In this document: positions 46,801 to 55,292 of the stretch, in pieces | Position numbering within the stretch: the first letter of the stretch is position 1 | Layout of the letters: every line of letters starts with the position of its first letter | NCBI RefSeq assembly: GCF_000333015.1 | Contig: NZ_BANT01000018.1 | Coordinates: 113,931 to 177,930, forward strand | Direction of reading: 5' to 3' | Source of the DNA: Gordonia hirsuta DSM 44140 = NBRC 16056 | Lineage (GTDB): Bacteria > Actinomycetota > Actinomycetes > Mycobacteriales > Mycobacteriaceae | DNA: 64,000 bases | Made by a program: the position numbers and the translations under genes | The notes under the pieces: generated by a model | What the model was told of the DNA's origin: nothing | Seen by the model: the letters and a program-made list of their open reading frames with translations, nothing else | Databases searched by the model: none

Positions 46801-47208
46801 ACGCTGATCGTCAAACCCGAGATCGCCGAAGAGCAGTACAACCGTGAGGCAAATGAAGCCACCGCGGCGCCCGGCGGCGGAAGCAGCGATCCCGCTCCCG
46901 GCAACGGTGCAGCTCCGGGAGGAGGGGCGGGAACCGATCGGGATGTCGTGACACCCCCGCCACCCACGCCCAGCCGGAACCATCGCTACTTCGGCTCGGT
47001 GGACCTGGACGCGCAGCTGCCGGCTCGGGACTTCAACGAGATTCAGCAGGAGGTGCTGACTCATCTGATCAAACCCGGCGTCCAGTTGGAGATCAGGTTG
47101 GAGATCAGCGCGATCAGCGCGGACGGCTTCGACGAGTCCACCGAACGCACCGTGCGAGAGAACTCGAAGGTTCTGGGCTTTCATCCCTCCGGATTCGAAG
47201 AGAAGTGA
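43819..47208 (+). CDS. DUF499 ATPase with N-terminal Swt1-like HEPN domain
   Basis: This 1129-aa protein starts with GTG at 43819 behind GGGAGGA. Residues 1-140 form a helical domain with the HEPN signature VRNDLAHAKAF (R104-N-x3-H109), which in other HEPN proteins is an RNase active site. A large AAA-like ATPase (DUF499) follows: Walker A NLQTNFGGGKTHSMLALWH (258-264) and Walker B AVILIDEWVAY (371-375). The region near residue 1010-1045 is a Gly/Pro linker before a small C-terminal domain. Together with the methylase and helicase it suggests a nucleotide-driven, possibly abortive effector. The next gene starts 3 nt after its stop. Confidence 0.85.
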   Translation: MALSNRDRINQAMDQLGPALNQFLTDTIGPDLPPEFDGGWIELLRRVKSKDAHSEKQYNPDDPYDSLRMITDGITWKIQQGWDPVRQKLSRAQQSMATELMQVRNDLAHAKAFNNEDAQRALDTCSRFLLAIGAPREAEQVAKLRDDVRRIAYDRADTATRQSPKLNSGSEKLPAWREVLSPHPDVQKGQFNAAEFAADLYTVAMKSGDHKTEYTDPREFFARTYLTEGLRDLITRNVARLTGDANASPVVNLQTNFGGGKTHSMLALWHIASAARSTELGGEAGELAYALDELKKTRGIRRAALVGNQMEPASPNIADGRPGIRTMWGELAWQLGGQDAYNIVAEADRTSTNPGAALREVFELYSPAVILIDEWVAYARQLVNTSGLPAGDFDTQFTFAQTLTEAARATPGIQVVVSIPASSSTAGGDEQISDEEVGGEHGRAALDRLKSVVGRTADQWQPANAQESFEIVRRRIFSVPDAAAMSQISVIANTLVEYYRRYHSEFPSETRDPGYIDRIKQCYPIHPELFDRLYQDWSTLDRFQRTRGVLQMMNRIVGTLWREQDGSALVMPGTVPLADADVVSEVTKYLEDTFKPIINSDVAGSESVPFRVDREHELFGRRGTAQRLARATFMAATPGLHTAHKGAEKKRIFLGTALPGDVPGNFHSALDILANESTYLYTDGGRYWYDTQANTTRAARDHAAALPEADVWADVRRRLESLRKSTGDRTFTGYILCPDSSAEVLDEEGTRLVVLPLRYTHATRSGETAALTWAKDVLEHRGTANRSFKNSLVFLAADGKRAGELDSAVRNYLAWQWVADNADALGLGGQQTKQALDRRNDADEIAQTRLLETFTWGLYPTQGDSEATYSLSTTATGGAGADLFARTADKLKEELTQARSSSLIRMDLDGRLAPAWESNHVSVGQLYRYYATYPYLPRLRDRNVLLDGLYSVKDDHIGWRQDGFAFADEWDAEAGRYRGIHLPNHEGTLHISDETLIVKPEIAEEQYNREANEATAAPGGGSSDPAPGNGAAPGGGAGTDRDVVTPPPPTPSRNHRYFGSVDLDAQLPARDFNEIQQEVLTHLIKPGVQLEIRLEISAISADGFDESTERTVRENSKVLGFHPSGFEEK

Positions 47209-47211
47209 CCG

Positions 47212-49104
47212 ATGAGTATCCCGATGATGCCGCTCTCCGTGCCGACTACCGATCCGACCGCGCTTGGGTGCCGTTCCTTGTTCCGCGTGCAGAACCAGCC
47301 GGACTTCACCGACCTGGTCCATCAGCAGCTGTATGCCTGGTGCAAGGACGACCGCAAACGCTGGGACGCCGACCAGATCACCGGACCAGGAGTCTACGAG
47401 GTCGCCGACGGCGTCACCGCTTCCCTGGTCCGCGACGAACGCCAAGACGGATCGATCATCGAACGGTACCGCTTTCATCAAGATGAGGGCCAAGGCATCT
47501 GGATCACCCATCTGACGACCTTTGCCGATCGGAATCACAACGGGTGGGTCTGGACCGACGTCTTTCAGCCCACCGGCCGCGGGAGCGCACGAGTACCTCG
47601 GCTCGCGAAGAACATCCTCGAGGTGGTCGACGGCCTGGACGGACGCCACCCTCTGACCGCACGACCGGTGCGCGCCGGAACTGATGACCTCGAAGAGATC
47701 GTCGCGGCACTCACCGACGACCAGCGGCGCGGATTCTTGTTCCTCGCCGGCGCCAACGACGCGGCAGACATCCCCCAATCGGAATGGGCCCGGTACGTCG
47801 ACAAGCTCCTCGTCGGAACCGCCGGCCTGGCGAGCGCATATGTTCTCGATTCCGCAGCGACCCGGGAGTTGAACGCACAGCTGCCCGAATCCCATCGGGT
47901 CACCCCCTGGACGATCCGGACTTTCCACCCCAATCCGGAGTTCACCGATCCTCAGGATTCGATTCGACACCGCGTCCTGAGCACTGCCCGGATCATCGAT
48001 GACAATGCGAACCGGCTCCGGAATCGGCTTGCCGAATCGTCCTGCCGGCACTCCACCACCATCGCGCTGCCCCGAGAACTGGTTCGGATCGACCGCGTGT
48101 TGCGCGGTCTGCTCGACGAACTGATCGTGGATGAGACTCTCGACGTTGCTGCTGCGGCTTCAGAGGCCATCCTGGAATCGGCACCGTTGCACTCCGGGGA
48201 CCGGGAACAGCTCCTGGAACCTGTCGACGCTCTGCCGCCGACCGACCCGACTGTTCCGGCGACGATCTGGCAAACGCTCACCAGAGTCGTCTCGACCGTC
48301 ACAGGCGCCAAGGACGTCACGATCGATGCCGTGAACCACCTCGGCAAGCTCGCGACCGAAGCCCTGAGTCTGCGGCCGCAGGTTGCCGATCTGAGTCGTC
48401 TGCGAGATCGCCTCAGGTCCGTTCAGACAGAACGGAACGACCTGGAGGATCTGAATACAGAACTCAACCAGCGCCTCACCGACAGTCGCGATGAGTTCGC
48501 CGTCTTCCGCATCGACTTGGCGGACGCCCAAGCCGAGGTCCGCCGGTTGGCCCGGGAATTGGCCAAACTCGACCGTGGTGACGTCGATTGGAATCTCCCG
48601 GACAAACCGATCGACACACCGCCCATCAGCTTCGAGGACCTGATCGATCGGTTCGGCGAGTTCGATCATGTCGTCTTCACCGGCGACGAGAAGCCTGCCT
48701 TAGACCTCGACGATCACGATTCGGCCGACTGGGCTATCGCCACCTGGGGATACCTGCGTGTGCTGGATGAATACTGTGCCGAACGGTCGGACGGGACATA
48801 TGACAGAGCGATCGCCGACTACATCCGATCCCGGCAGAAAGGACACGCAACGATCCCGCCGGGAATCCACGCACCCGACGAAACCGCGCAGACCTACAAC
48901 AACACTAAGTTCCGCCGACAGCGGCAGTTCAAGGTTCCCCCCGAGGTCGACGCCGACGGATACGCATACATGGGTGAGCACATCAAGATCGCGAAGTACG
49001 GAACTGTCAGCCCCCGTATGCACATCCTGAACCGCGCGTCCGACCACGGGAAGATCTACGTCGGCTACATCGGCCGCCACCTCGTGAATTTCCGCACCAA
49101 CTAA
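47212..49104 (+). CDS. Unknown defence-associated protein with coiled coil
   Basis: I do not recognise a named family for this 630-aa protein. An N-terminal region of about 330 residues is mixed alpha/beta with acidic patches. A long coiled coil spans about residues 390-455 (DRLRSVQTERNDLEDLNTEL and onward). The last 80 residues are compact and end in HGKIYVGYIGRHLVNFRTN, a conserved-looking tail. It begins 3 nt after the ATPase stop with no operator, so it must be translated with that gene. Role unknown; adaptor, sensor or structural partner of the ATPase are possible. Confidence 0.7.
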   Translation: MSIPMMPLSVPTTDPTALGCRSLFRVQNQPDFTDLVHQQLYAWCKDDRKRWDADQITGPGVYEVADGVTASLVRDERQDGSIIERYRFHQDEGQGIWITHLTTFADRNHNGWVWTDVFQPTGRGSARVPRLAKNILEVVDGLDGRHPLTARPVRAGTDDLEEIVAALTDDQRRGFLFLAGANDAADIPQSEWARYVDKLLVGTAGLASAYVLDSAATRELNAQLPESHRVTPWTIRTFHPNPEFTDPQDSIRHRVLSTARIIDDNANRLRNRLAESSCRHSTTIALPRELVRIDRVLRGLLDELIVDETLDVAAAASEAILESAPLHSGDREQLLEPVDALPPTDPTVPATIWQTLTRVVSTVTGAKDVTIDAVNHLGKLATEALSLRPQVADLSRLRDRLRSVQTERNDLEDLNTELNQRLTDSRDEFAVFRIDLADAQAEVRRLARELAKLDRGDVDWNLPDKPIDTPPISFEDLIDRFGEFDHVVFTGDEKPALDLDDHDSADWAIATWGYLRVLDEYCAERSDGTYDRAIADYIRSRQKGHATIPPGIHAPDETAQTYNNTKFRRQRQFKVPPEVDADGYAYMGEHIKIAKYGTVSPRMHILNRASDHGKIYVGYIGRHLVNFRTN

Positions 49105-49116
49105 CGAGCGGGCACA

Positions 49117-49689
49117 ATGCTCTCCATGCCCGACGAGACGTCCCTGGTGATCGAGATCGCCACAGATCCGGTCCTGGCGGCGCGGGTAGCCTTCCTGGCC
49201 GCGGTCACCTTCCCGCTCGCCTGTCCCGCACACTCGACGCGCGAAGACATGGCCGGGCACATCGCGGCCGCCTTGACGCCCCAGCGATTCGCCGACTGGA
49301 TCGACGACGACTCCTGCGAGGTGATCGTGGCCCGCGAGGGCGAGGACGGACCACTGGTCGGCTATGCACTGGTGATCCACACTCCGCCGACGGATCACGA
49401 CGTCTGCGCCGCCGTCGGAGATGCACTGTCCAGTGAAGTCTCCAAGATGTACGTCCTGCCGGGCCATCACGGCACCCACCGCGCCGACCGACCGGCACAC
49501 CGGTTGATGGATGCGGCGGTGCGGTCCGCGCAGGCACGCGGGTCCCAGGTGCTCTGGCTGGGCGTCAATCAGCTCAACGAGCGCGCGCAGCGCTACTACC
49601 GGAAGATGGGTTTCACCCAGGCCGGGACGCGCACTTTCCAGATGAGCGGCGCCGTGGAGAACGACTACGTGATGACCCGCCGGATCTAG
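49117..49689 (+). CDS. GNAT-family N-acetyltransferase
   Basis: The 190-aa GNAT protein has the acetyl-CoA binding region around residues 110-140 (VSKMYVLPGHHGTHRADRP) and the late NQLNERAQRYYRKMGF motif. It corresponds to Rv2669 and is the first gene of the conserved block after the accessory region. The substrate is unknown. It is convergent with zapE. Confidence 0.85.
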   Translation: MLSMPDETSLVIEIATDPVLAARVAFLAAVTFPLACPAHSTREDMAGHIAAALTPQRFADWIDDDSCEVIVAREGEDGPLVGYALVIHTPPTDHDVCAAVGDALSSEVSKMYVLPGHHGTHRADRPAHRLMDAAVRSAQARGSQVLWLGVNQLNERAQRYYRKMGFTQAGTRTFQMSGAVENDYVMTRRI

Positions 49690-49702
49690 CGCCCTGTGCT
49701 CT

Positions 49703-50728
49703 TCAGTCGACGGGCGAGACGGCGAACCGGGACAGCGCCAGCAGCCGCGACGTCGCTCGCAGGTACTTCTTCCGGTAGCCGCCGGCCACCATCTCGGGAG
49801 TGAAGATCTCGTCGAGTTTGGCCCCCGAGGTCATCACCGGGATGTCCGCGTCGTACAGCCGGTCGGCCAGAGCCACCAGGCGCAGCGCGACCGCCTGATC
49901 CGGTGCCGGGTGCACATCGCTGATGCACACCATCGAGACCCCGTCGACCAGTGACTTGTACTTCGATGGATGCAGCCTGGCCAGATGTGCGCTCAGCTCG
50001 TCGAACGAGTCGAGGGTGGCACCGGGGGTCGACTCCGCGCGGGCCTGCAGATCGTCGGCGGCGGCAGGTTCGGGCGCCGGCGGCAGGTCACGGTGCCGGT
50101 AGTCGGGGCCGTCGACCCGGATGCTCTCGAAGATGCCCGACAGTTTCTGGATCTCCCGCAGGAAGTCCGAGGCGGCGAAGCGTCCCTCCCCCAACTGGCC
50201 GGGCAGAGTGTTCGACGTGGCCACGATGGACACACCGCGGGCGCTCAACTCGGTCAGCAACCGCGAGACCACCATCGTGTCGCCGGGGTCGTCGAGTTCG
50301 AACTCGTCGATGCACAGCACGCTGTGGCCGGACAACCGCTCCAAGGCGTCGGTGTAGCCGAGTGCGCCGACCAGGTTGGTCACCTCACCGAACGTCGCGA
50401 ACGCCTTCGGCCCGGGCATCGAGTGGTAGATCGAGGCCAGCAGGTGCGTCTTACCCACACCGAAGCCGCCGTCCAGATACAGCCCGATGCCCTGCGCGGG
50501 TGCCGCCTTCTTGCGGAACAGTCCGCGCTTGCCGCCGCCGCCGCGGATCGCTGTAGCCCGGGTGACGAAGTCGCGCGCCGCCTGCACGGCCGCGGCCTGC
50601 GTGGGCTCGTTCGGATCGGGGATGTACGAGTCGAAGCTCACCTCGTCGAACATCGAGGGCGGCACCATCTCCCCGATCAGCGCATCGGCTGCGATCACGG
50701 GATTCTTATCGGACAGACGTGCCACCAT
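49703..50728 (-). CDS. zapE: Cell division protein ZapE (AFG1-like ATPase)
   Basis: The 341-aa AFG1/ZapE-type P-loop ATPase has Walker A LDGGFGVGKTHLLASIYH, Walker B LCIDEFELDDPGD, and sensor-like SIVATSNTLPGQLG. The Escherichia coli protein acts with FtsZ during division; in actinobacteria the role is not shown. The start is taken at ATG 50728 (MVARLSDKNPVIAADAL). The longer frame to 51748 is antisense to the reductase and is not real. Position matches Rv2670c. Confidence 0.9.
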   Translation of the reverse strand: MVARLSDKNPVIAADALIGEMVPPSMFDEVSFDSYIPDPNEPTQAAAVQAARDFVTRATAIRGGGGKRGLFRKKAAPAQGIGLYLDGGFGVGKTHLLASIYHSMPGPKAFATFGEVTNLVGALGYTDALERLSGHSVLCIDEFELDDPGDTMVVSRLLTELSARGVSIVATSNTLPGQLGEGRFAASDFLREIQKLSGIFESIRVDGPDYRHRDLPPAPEPAAADDLQARAESTPGATLDSFDELSAHLARLHPSKYKSLVDGVSMVCISDVHPAPDQAVALRLVALADRLYDADIPVMTSGAKLDEIFTPEMVAGGYRKKYLRATSRLLALSRFAVSPVD

Positions 50729-50764
50729 GGGCAAAAGGGTAACCAGTGGAGTACCACTGGAAGG

Positions 50765-51556
50765 ATGTTCCTTCTGCATAAAGCGACTCAGGTCACAACC
50801 AGCCCGACCTCCGGAGCCGATCCGGCGCCGTGGCTGCGCGAGCAGTATGCCTTCGCCGGTTCCCGTCCGGACGGCCGTCCGCGACTGCGGGCGAACATGG
50901 TGTCCGCCATCGACGGAGGCGCCACCGCCGACGGTAAATCCGGTGCACTGGGTTCGCCCGGTGATCGCCTCCTGTTCGGACTGTTGCGCGAGCTGTCCGA
51001 TGCGGTCCTGGTCGGGGCGTCCACCGCGGTCACCGAGAACTACCGGGTCCCCGAGCCCCGGCCCGACGGCACGCGGCCGGCACTGATCCTCAGTTCCCGG
51101 TCGCTGAGCATCCCCGACGATTATGCGACCGCCTTCGATCCGGGCACCCTGATCGCCACCTGCACGCAGGCCCCGCCCGAGCAGCGGCGCCGGCTGACCC
51201 AGGCAGGTGCCACCCTGGTCGACTGCGGCACCGACACCGTCGAGCCGACGCTGCTCCTGGAGGCGCTCGCCGAGCGCGGATTCGAGCGCATCACCTGCGA
51301 GGGCGGCCCCCGTTTTCTGGCCGAACTGATCGCCGCCGGCGCACTCGATCAACTCGCGGTGACCCTGAGCCCCCACCTGGTCGGCGGTAACGCACCACGG
51401 ATCGCTCACGGAGCGTCCCCGGCGGGCGGGATGGCCGGGGCCTCGCTGCAGCATCTGATCGGCGACGACGACGGTTTCCTCTACTTCCTGTGGAACACCG
51501 CACCCACCTCGGTCGCCGACGGCACCGACGAGGCCGGATCGTCCGCATCCGACTAG
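50765..51556 (+). CDS. RibD C-terminal-type pyrimidine reductase family protein
   Basis: This 263-aa dihydrofolate reductase-like fold matches the RibD reductase domain: RLRANMVSAIDGGATADGKS near residue 45, AVLVGASTAVTENYR, ITCEGGPRFLAELIAAGALDQL and VTLSPHLVGG. The Rv2671 equivalent (often labelled ribD) can reduce dihydrofolate in addition to its proposed role. The deaminase half of RibD is absent. The ATG at 50765 gives MFLLHKATQVTTS. Reads with the hydrolase downstream. Confidence 0.87.
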   Translation: MFLLHKATQVTTSPTSGADPAPWLREQYAFAGSRPDGRPRLRANMVSAIDGGATADGKSGALGSPGDRLLFGLLRELSDAVLVGASTAVTENYRVPEPRPDGTRPALILSSRSLSIPDDYATAFDPGTLIATCTQAPPEQRRRLTQAGATLVDCGTDTVEPTLLLEALAERGFERITCEGGPRFLAELIAAGALDQLAVTLSPHLVGGNAPRIAHGASPAGGMAGASLQHLIGDDDGFLYFLWNTAPTSVADGTDEAGSSASD

Positions 51557-51566
51557 GCTCGCGGAC

Positions 51567-53123
51567 ATGCCTGTGCCCTCTTCGCGCTCCCGCCTGCTTG
51601 CGGTGTTGACCGCTGTGGCGCTGGTAGCGACCGGCTGCACCGTCGGCCCCGATCCCGGCCCGGGGATGGTGCACGGGCGCGGCGGCGCCGACACCGATGA
51701 CCGAGCCGCCCGTCTACCGGCTCTGACGGCACCGAAGAACGACCTCAACTACCGGGCCTGCGGGCCGGAGCTGGCCGAGTTCTACCAGGTGGATGCGCCC
51801 AAGGACCTGCAGGTCGACTGCGCCGGCTTCATCGTCCCGATCGATCCCGACGACGACCGCAGCACCGATCTGCGGATGACCGCGGTGCGCATCACCAACG
51901 ACGCGACCCCCGCCGACGCCGCCCCGCTTGTGCTGACCACCGGGACCGACCTGCCCAGTTCACGCCTGGCGATCGGCCTGAACAACTCCTCGCTGGCACC
52001 GCTGCTGGACAAGCATCCGATCGTCGCAGTCGATCGTCGCGGCATCGGACGATCCGCGCCGCTGGACTGCCTCACCCGGGCGCAGCGGGAAACGCTGAGC
52101 AACGACGGTGCCTCGGGCGCACGCAACGTCGCCGAACGCAGCACCGCGCTGTCGACCAGTGCCCGCTCCGGCGCCGATATCTGCAACGAGACCCTCGATC
52201 CGGATCAGTTGCGGTTCGCCAACGCCGATGCGGCCGCCGATCTGGAGTTTCTGCGCGACTACTGGGAGGTCGACCACCTCGGGCTGATCGGCGTCGGCGC
52301 CGGATCCTCGGTGGCGCTGGCCTATCTGGGCGCCCACCCCGACCGAGTCGGCCGGCTGATCCTGGACTCGCCCGTCGGTTTCAACGAGCAGGCGACCGCG
52401 GCGGCCGCCGCCCGCGCGGACGGTGTCCAGAACTCGCTGGCCACTTTTGCCGAACGCTGCGCAGCGCTGGGCTGCTCGCTGGGCCCGGGCGGTGTGCCGA
52501 TGCTCAATCGGGTGATCCACGCCGGAGCGACCGGCTCGTTGCCCGGGCTGTCCGATACGACGATCCTGGCCGCGGTGACCACCCAGCTGGCGCTGGGACC
52601 GACCGACCCGGACGGACTCAAGCGACTGGCCGATGCGATCTCGGCAGCCGACCGCGGTGACGGGGCGGCCCTGCGACGGCTAGCCGGCGCCGCCGTCGAT
52701 CTGCGCGACAGTGACGGCCAGCTGGTGGCGCGCTGTAACGACCTGGTGGGTCGGCCCAGCCTCGCCGAGGTACCGAAACTCGCCGAGAAATGGGCCGCCG
52801 ACGCACCCATGACGGCGAACACGGCCGCCCTGTCCCTGGCGCGCTGCGACGGCTGGGGTGTGGCCGACATCGCCGCGGCGACGTCGTCGTTCCCGATCGA
52901 CCCCCTGGTGCTGATCGGCCAGAACGATCCGATCAACGGCAGCAAAGCCGCCGAAGCCCTGTCACCACTGCTGATCACCACCGGCGCGGAGTCCACCCAC
53001 GTCAACTGGGACGGACTGGGCTATTCGGTGCTCTCCCGCAGCGACTGCGCCGCCGCCCTGACAGCCGAATACCTCGGCACCGACGGTCTCTCCGGCTCCG
53101 CCGAGCGCGCGTGCCCTGCCTAA
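51567..53123 (+). CDS. Secreted lipoprotein alpha/beta hydrolase (TAP-like)
   Basis: At 518 aa this matches the family of Rv2672, a proposed secreted protease. A signal sequence ends in the lipobox LVATGC with Cys at about residue 23. The hydrolase domain shows VAVDRRGIGRSAPLDC, the elbow LIGVGAGSSVALAYLGAHPDRV (nucleophile Ser), VLIGQNDPING (acid) and ESTHVNWDGLGYS (catalytic His), and a C-terminal TAP-like part. It is 10 nt after the reductase stop. Substrate unknown. Confidence 0.86.
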   Translation: MPVPSSRSRLLAVLTAVALVATGCTVGPDPGPGMVHGRGGADTDDRAARLPALTAPKNDLNYRACGPELAEFYQVDAPKDLQVDCAGFIVPIDPDDDRSTDLRMTAVRITNDATPADAAPLVLTTGTDLPSSRLAIGLNNSSLAPLLDKHPIVAVDRRGIGRSAPLDCLTRAQRETLSNDGASGARNVAERSTALSTSARSGADICNETLDPDQLRFANADAAADLEFLRDYWEVDHLGLIGVGAGSSVALAYLGAHPDRVGRLILDSPVGFNEQATAAAAARADGVQNSLATFAERCAALGCSLGPGGVPMLNRVIHAGATGSLPGLSDTTILAAVTTQLALGPTDPDGLKRLADAISAADRGDGAALRRLAGAAVDLRDSDGQLVARCNDLVGRPSLAEVPKLAEKWAADAPMTANTAALSLARCDGWGVADIAAATSSFPIDPLVLIGQNDPINGSKAAEALSPLLITTGAESTHVNWDGLGYSVLSRSDCAAALTAEYLGTDGLSGSAERACPA

Positions 53124-53155
53124 TCGCCCGGCCCCGATGTAGTAGGTTCGCTCAG

Positions 53156-54379
53156 GTGAACGTGATTGACCGATACCTGTATCCGCGTGTGGACCCTGCA
53201 CGCATCGTGTCGGTCATTCTGTGGCCGATCAGCATCCTGATGATCTTTCATCGCAGTGTCTTCCTTGCGGTGAACGGTGCGCGGACCGACGACTTCACCA
53301 CCGTCTACAACGCCTCGCTGAACTTCCTCAACCGCAATCCGGTGTACGCGGAGAACTACACGACGGTCGACCCCCACTATCTGTATCCGCCGTCGGGCAC
53401 CCTGCTGATGGGGCCGCTGGCCATCCTCAATCCGCAGGACTCACGCTGGCTGTTCATCGCGGTGTCGGTCGTCGTGCTGATCCTGTGCGCCTACCTGCTG
53501 GTGCGGATGTTCGGGTATCGCGCGGACTCGTGGGTCTTCCCGGCGGTGCTGTTCTTCTTCTTCGCCACCGAGACCGTGGCAAACACCCTGATCTTCACCA
53601 ACTTCAATGCCTTCGTGCTGCTGGGGATGCTCGCGTTCCTGATGCTCATGCGCGGCCGCTACGACCTGTGGGCCGGGGTGGCCATCGGTCTGACCCTGGC
53701 GGTCAAACCGGTGCTGGCCCCGCTGCTGCTGCTGCCGTTGCTGCAACTGCGCTGGAAGGTCCTGTTCACCGCGATCGGGATCCCGGTGGTGCTGAACATC
53801 GCCGCGTGGCCGCTGATCGTGGACTCGAAGGACTTCATCAGCCGCACGGTCCCCTACCTGATGGACACGCGTGACTACTACAACAGCTCGATCTCCGGTA
53901 ACGGGCTGTACTTCGGCATCGACACCTGGCTGATCTGGGTCCTGCGGATCGCCTTCGCCGTGATGGCCGTGTTCTCGCTGTGGTTCCTGTACCGGTACTA
54001 CAGCCAGACCGACGAACTGCTGTGGTTGGCGACCTCGTCGGGCATCCTGCTGGGCACCCTGTTCCTGGTGGGCTCGCTGGGGCAGGGCTACTACTCGATG
54101 CTGTTGTTCCCGATGCTGATGACCGTCTTCCTGCCGGGGTCGGTGATGCGCAATTGGCCGGCCTGGCTGGCGGTGTACGGGTGTATGACGTTCGACGTCT
54201 TCGTCTCCGTGCAATGGCGACCGTTCGCCCGCTACCTCGAGTACAACAAGGTCCCGCTGGGCTGGTCGCTGCTGATGATCACGGCGTTCTGCGTCCTGCT
54301 GTTCCGCTGGCTCGACATCCGTGCGGCCCACAAGGACGACGGCCTGCCGCGCGGGGAGAATACTCCCGTTCCCGCCTGA
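53156..54379 (+). CDS. aftC: Arabinofuranan 3-O-arabinosyltransferase AftC
   Basis: This GT-C membrane enzyme (407 aa, about ten TM segments) matches Rv2673 by length, order and sequence. It adds alpha-1,3 branches to arabinan from decaprenyl-phospho-arabinose outside the membrane, for arabinogalactan and lipoarabinomannan. The first loop has GARTDDFTTVYNAS with the catalytic-type Asp pair, then PHYLYPPSGTLLMGPLA. The GTG at 53156 is the start; the longer frame from 52790 is a shadow of the hydrolase gene. Confidence 0.9.
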   Translation: MNVIDRYLYPRVDPARIVSVILWPISILMIFHRSVFLAVNGARTDDFTTVYNASLNFLNRNPVYAENYTTVDPHYLYPPSGTLLMGPLAILNPQDSRWLFIAVSVVVLILCAYLLVRMFGYRADSWVFPAVLFFFFATETVANTLIFTNFNAFVLLGMLAFLMLMRGRYDLWAGVAIGLTLAVKPVLAPLLLLPLLQLRWKVLFTAIGIPVVLNIAAWPLIVDSKDFISRTVPYLMDTRDYYNSSISGNGLYFGIDTWLIWVLRIAFAVMAVFSLWFLYRYYSQTDELLWLATSSGILLGTLFLVGSLGQGYYSMLLFPMLMTVFLPGSVMRNWPAWLAVYGCMTFDVFVSVQWRPFARYLEYNKVPLGWSLLMITAFCVLLFRWLDIRAAHKDDGLPRGENTPVPA

Positions 54380-54428
54380 GGCCCCCGTTCCTGCCTGCCG
54401 CGGGCCGGTTCGCCCCGCAGGGCGGACG

Positions 54429-55220
54429 TCAGTCCAGGTGACGGCGCAGCGTCAGCGACTGGGCCAGCGTCCCGACCGGACCGTCGAGGTCGTGTAGGAC
54501 CGAACTGGTCAGACCGATACCACCGGGACCGAACGCCACGCGCGTGTCCAGACCGAGCATGCGGCCGGTGGGATGGCGGAACAGGTGAGCGGTCAGGTCC
54601 ACGTTCGGGTACATCCATTCCCGCGGGTCCTGCCGCATGGAGATCCCGTTGGCGGTGTCGAAGAGTTTGGCGAACTCACCCAGTTCGGTGGCGGTCTCCC
54701 CGGCGATCAGATCGACGTCGGTGGTCACCCACGCTTTGCCCCGGCCCGGACGGGTGTCGTCGGACTGGACCGCCTGGACCGTGTCGATCATCCCGCCGTC
54801 CCACTGCTTGAGCCACGACTGACTGGTGCACTCCGCCGGCGTGGGCATCGGAGCGAAATCGTTCTCTTCCACGGACGCGGTGTCGGAGGTGGCCAGCAGC
54901 CAGCCGCGGGCCCGGATCGTGGTGCGCCCGCCGATCACCGCGATCGCCTCCACCAGTTCGATGGTGCGGCCCGGCCGGACCACCTCGATACTCAGGTCGA
55001 TCCGTTCGCGGGCGATCTGCCCGAGGACTTCCAGGCTCAGCCGGCTGTACGCCATGTGCGGCGCATGCTCGCGCCGCCAGCGTTCGAGGTAGTCGATCAC
55101 CAGACCCGCGACCGGCGCCAGATGCAGTTCGTCTTCGCGCCAGGCCCCGGCCGCACACTGGGTCGGCTGAAAGGAGTGCTCGTCGATCCGGGTGAAATAA
55201 CTGCGCGGCGCGATGGTCAT
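54429..55220 (-). CDS. TesB-like acyl-CoA thioesterase family protein
   Basis: The 263-aa protein has a double-hotdog layout. HMAYSRLSLEVLGQIARE and IDLSIEVVRPGRTIELVEA form the first hotdog, and LFRHPTGRMLGLDTRVAFGP the second. The family (thioesterase-like superfamily) acts on acyl-CoA; catalytic residues are less clear than in the tesB gene at 18116. It is convergent with aftC and divergent from msrB, 72 bp away. Confidence 0.8.
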   Translation of the reverse strand: MTIAPRSYFTRIDEHSFQPTQCAAGAWREDELHLAPVAGLVIDYLERWRREHAPHMAYSRLSLEVLGQIARERIDLSIEVVRPGRTIELVEAIAVIGGRTTIRARGWLLATSDTASVEENDFAPMPTPAECTSQSWLKQWDGGMIDTVQAVQSDDTRPGRGKAWVTTDVDLIAGETATELGEFAKLFDTANGISMRQDPREWMYPNVDLTAHLFRHPTGRMLGLDTRVAFGPGGIGLTSSVLHDLDGPVGTLAQSLTLRRHLD

Positions 55221-55292
55221 GCTGCCAAGCTAACCCAGGCGCCGAACGGTCACGGCAGCGGGCGGTGCCGCGACCGCGCTACCGTGGATCAT

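Noticed and set aside
37376..49104. Canonical DISARM, BREX or type I restriction-modification
   Set aside because: No DrmA/DrmB/DrmC, no PglZ/BrxC set, and no HsdR/HsdS-type subunits are present.
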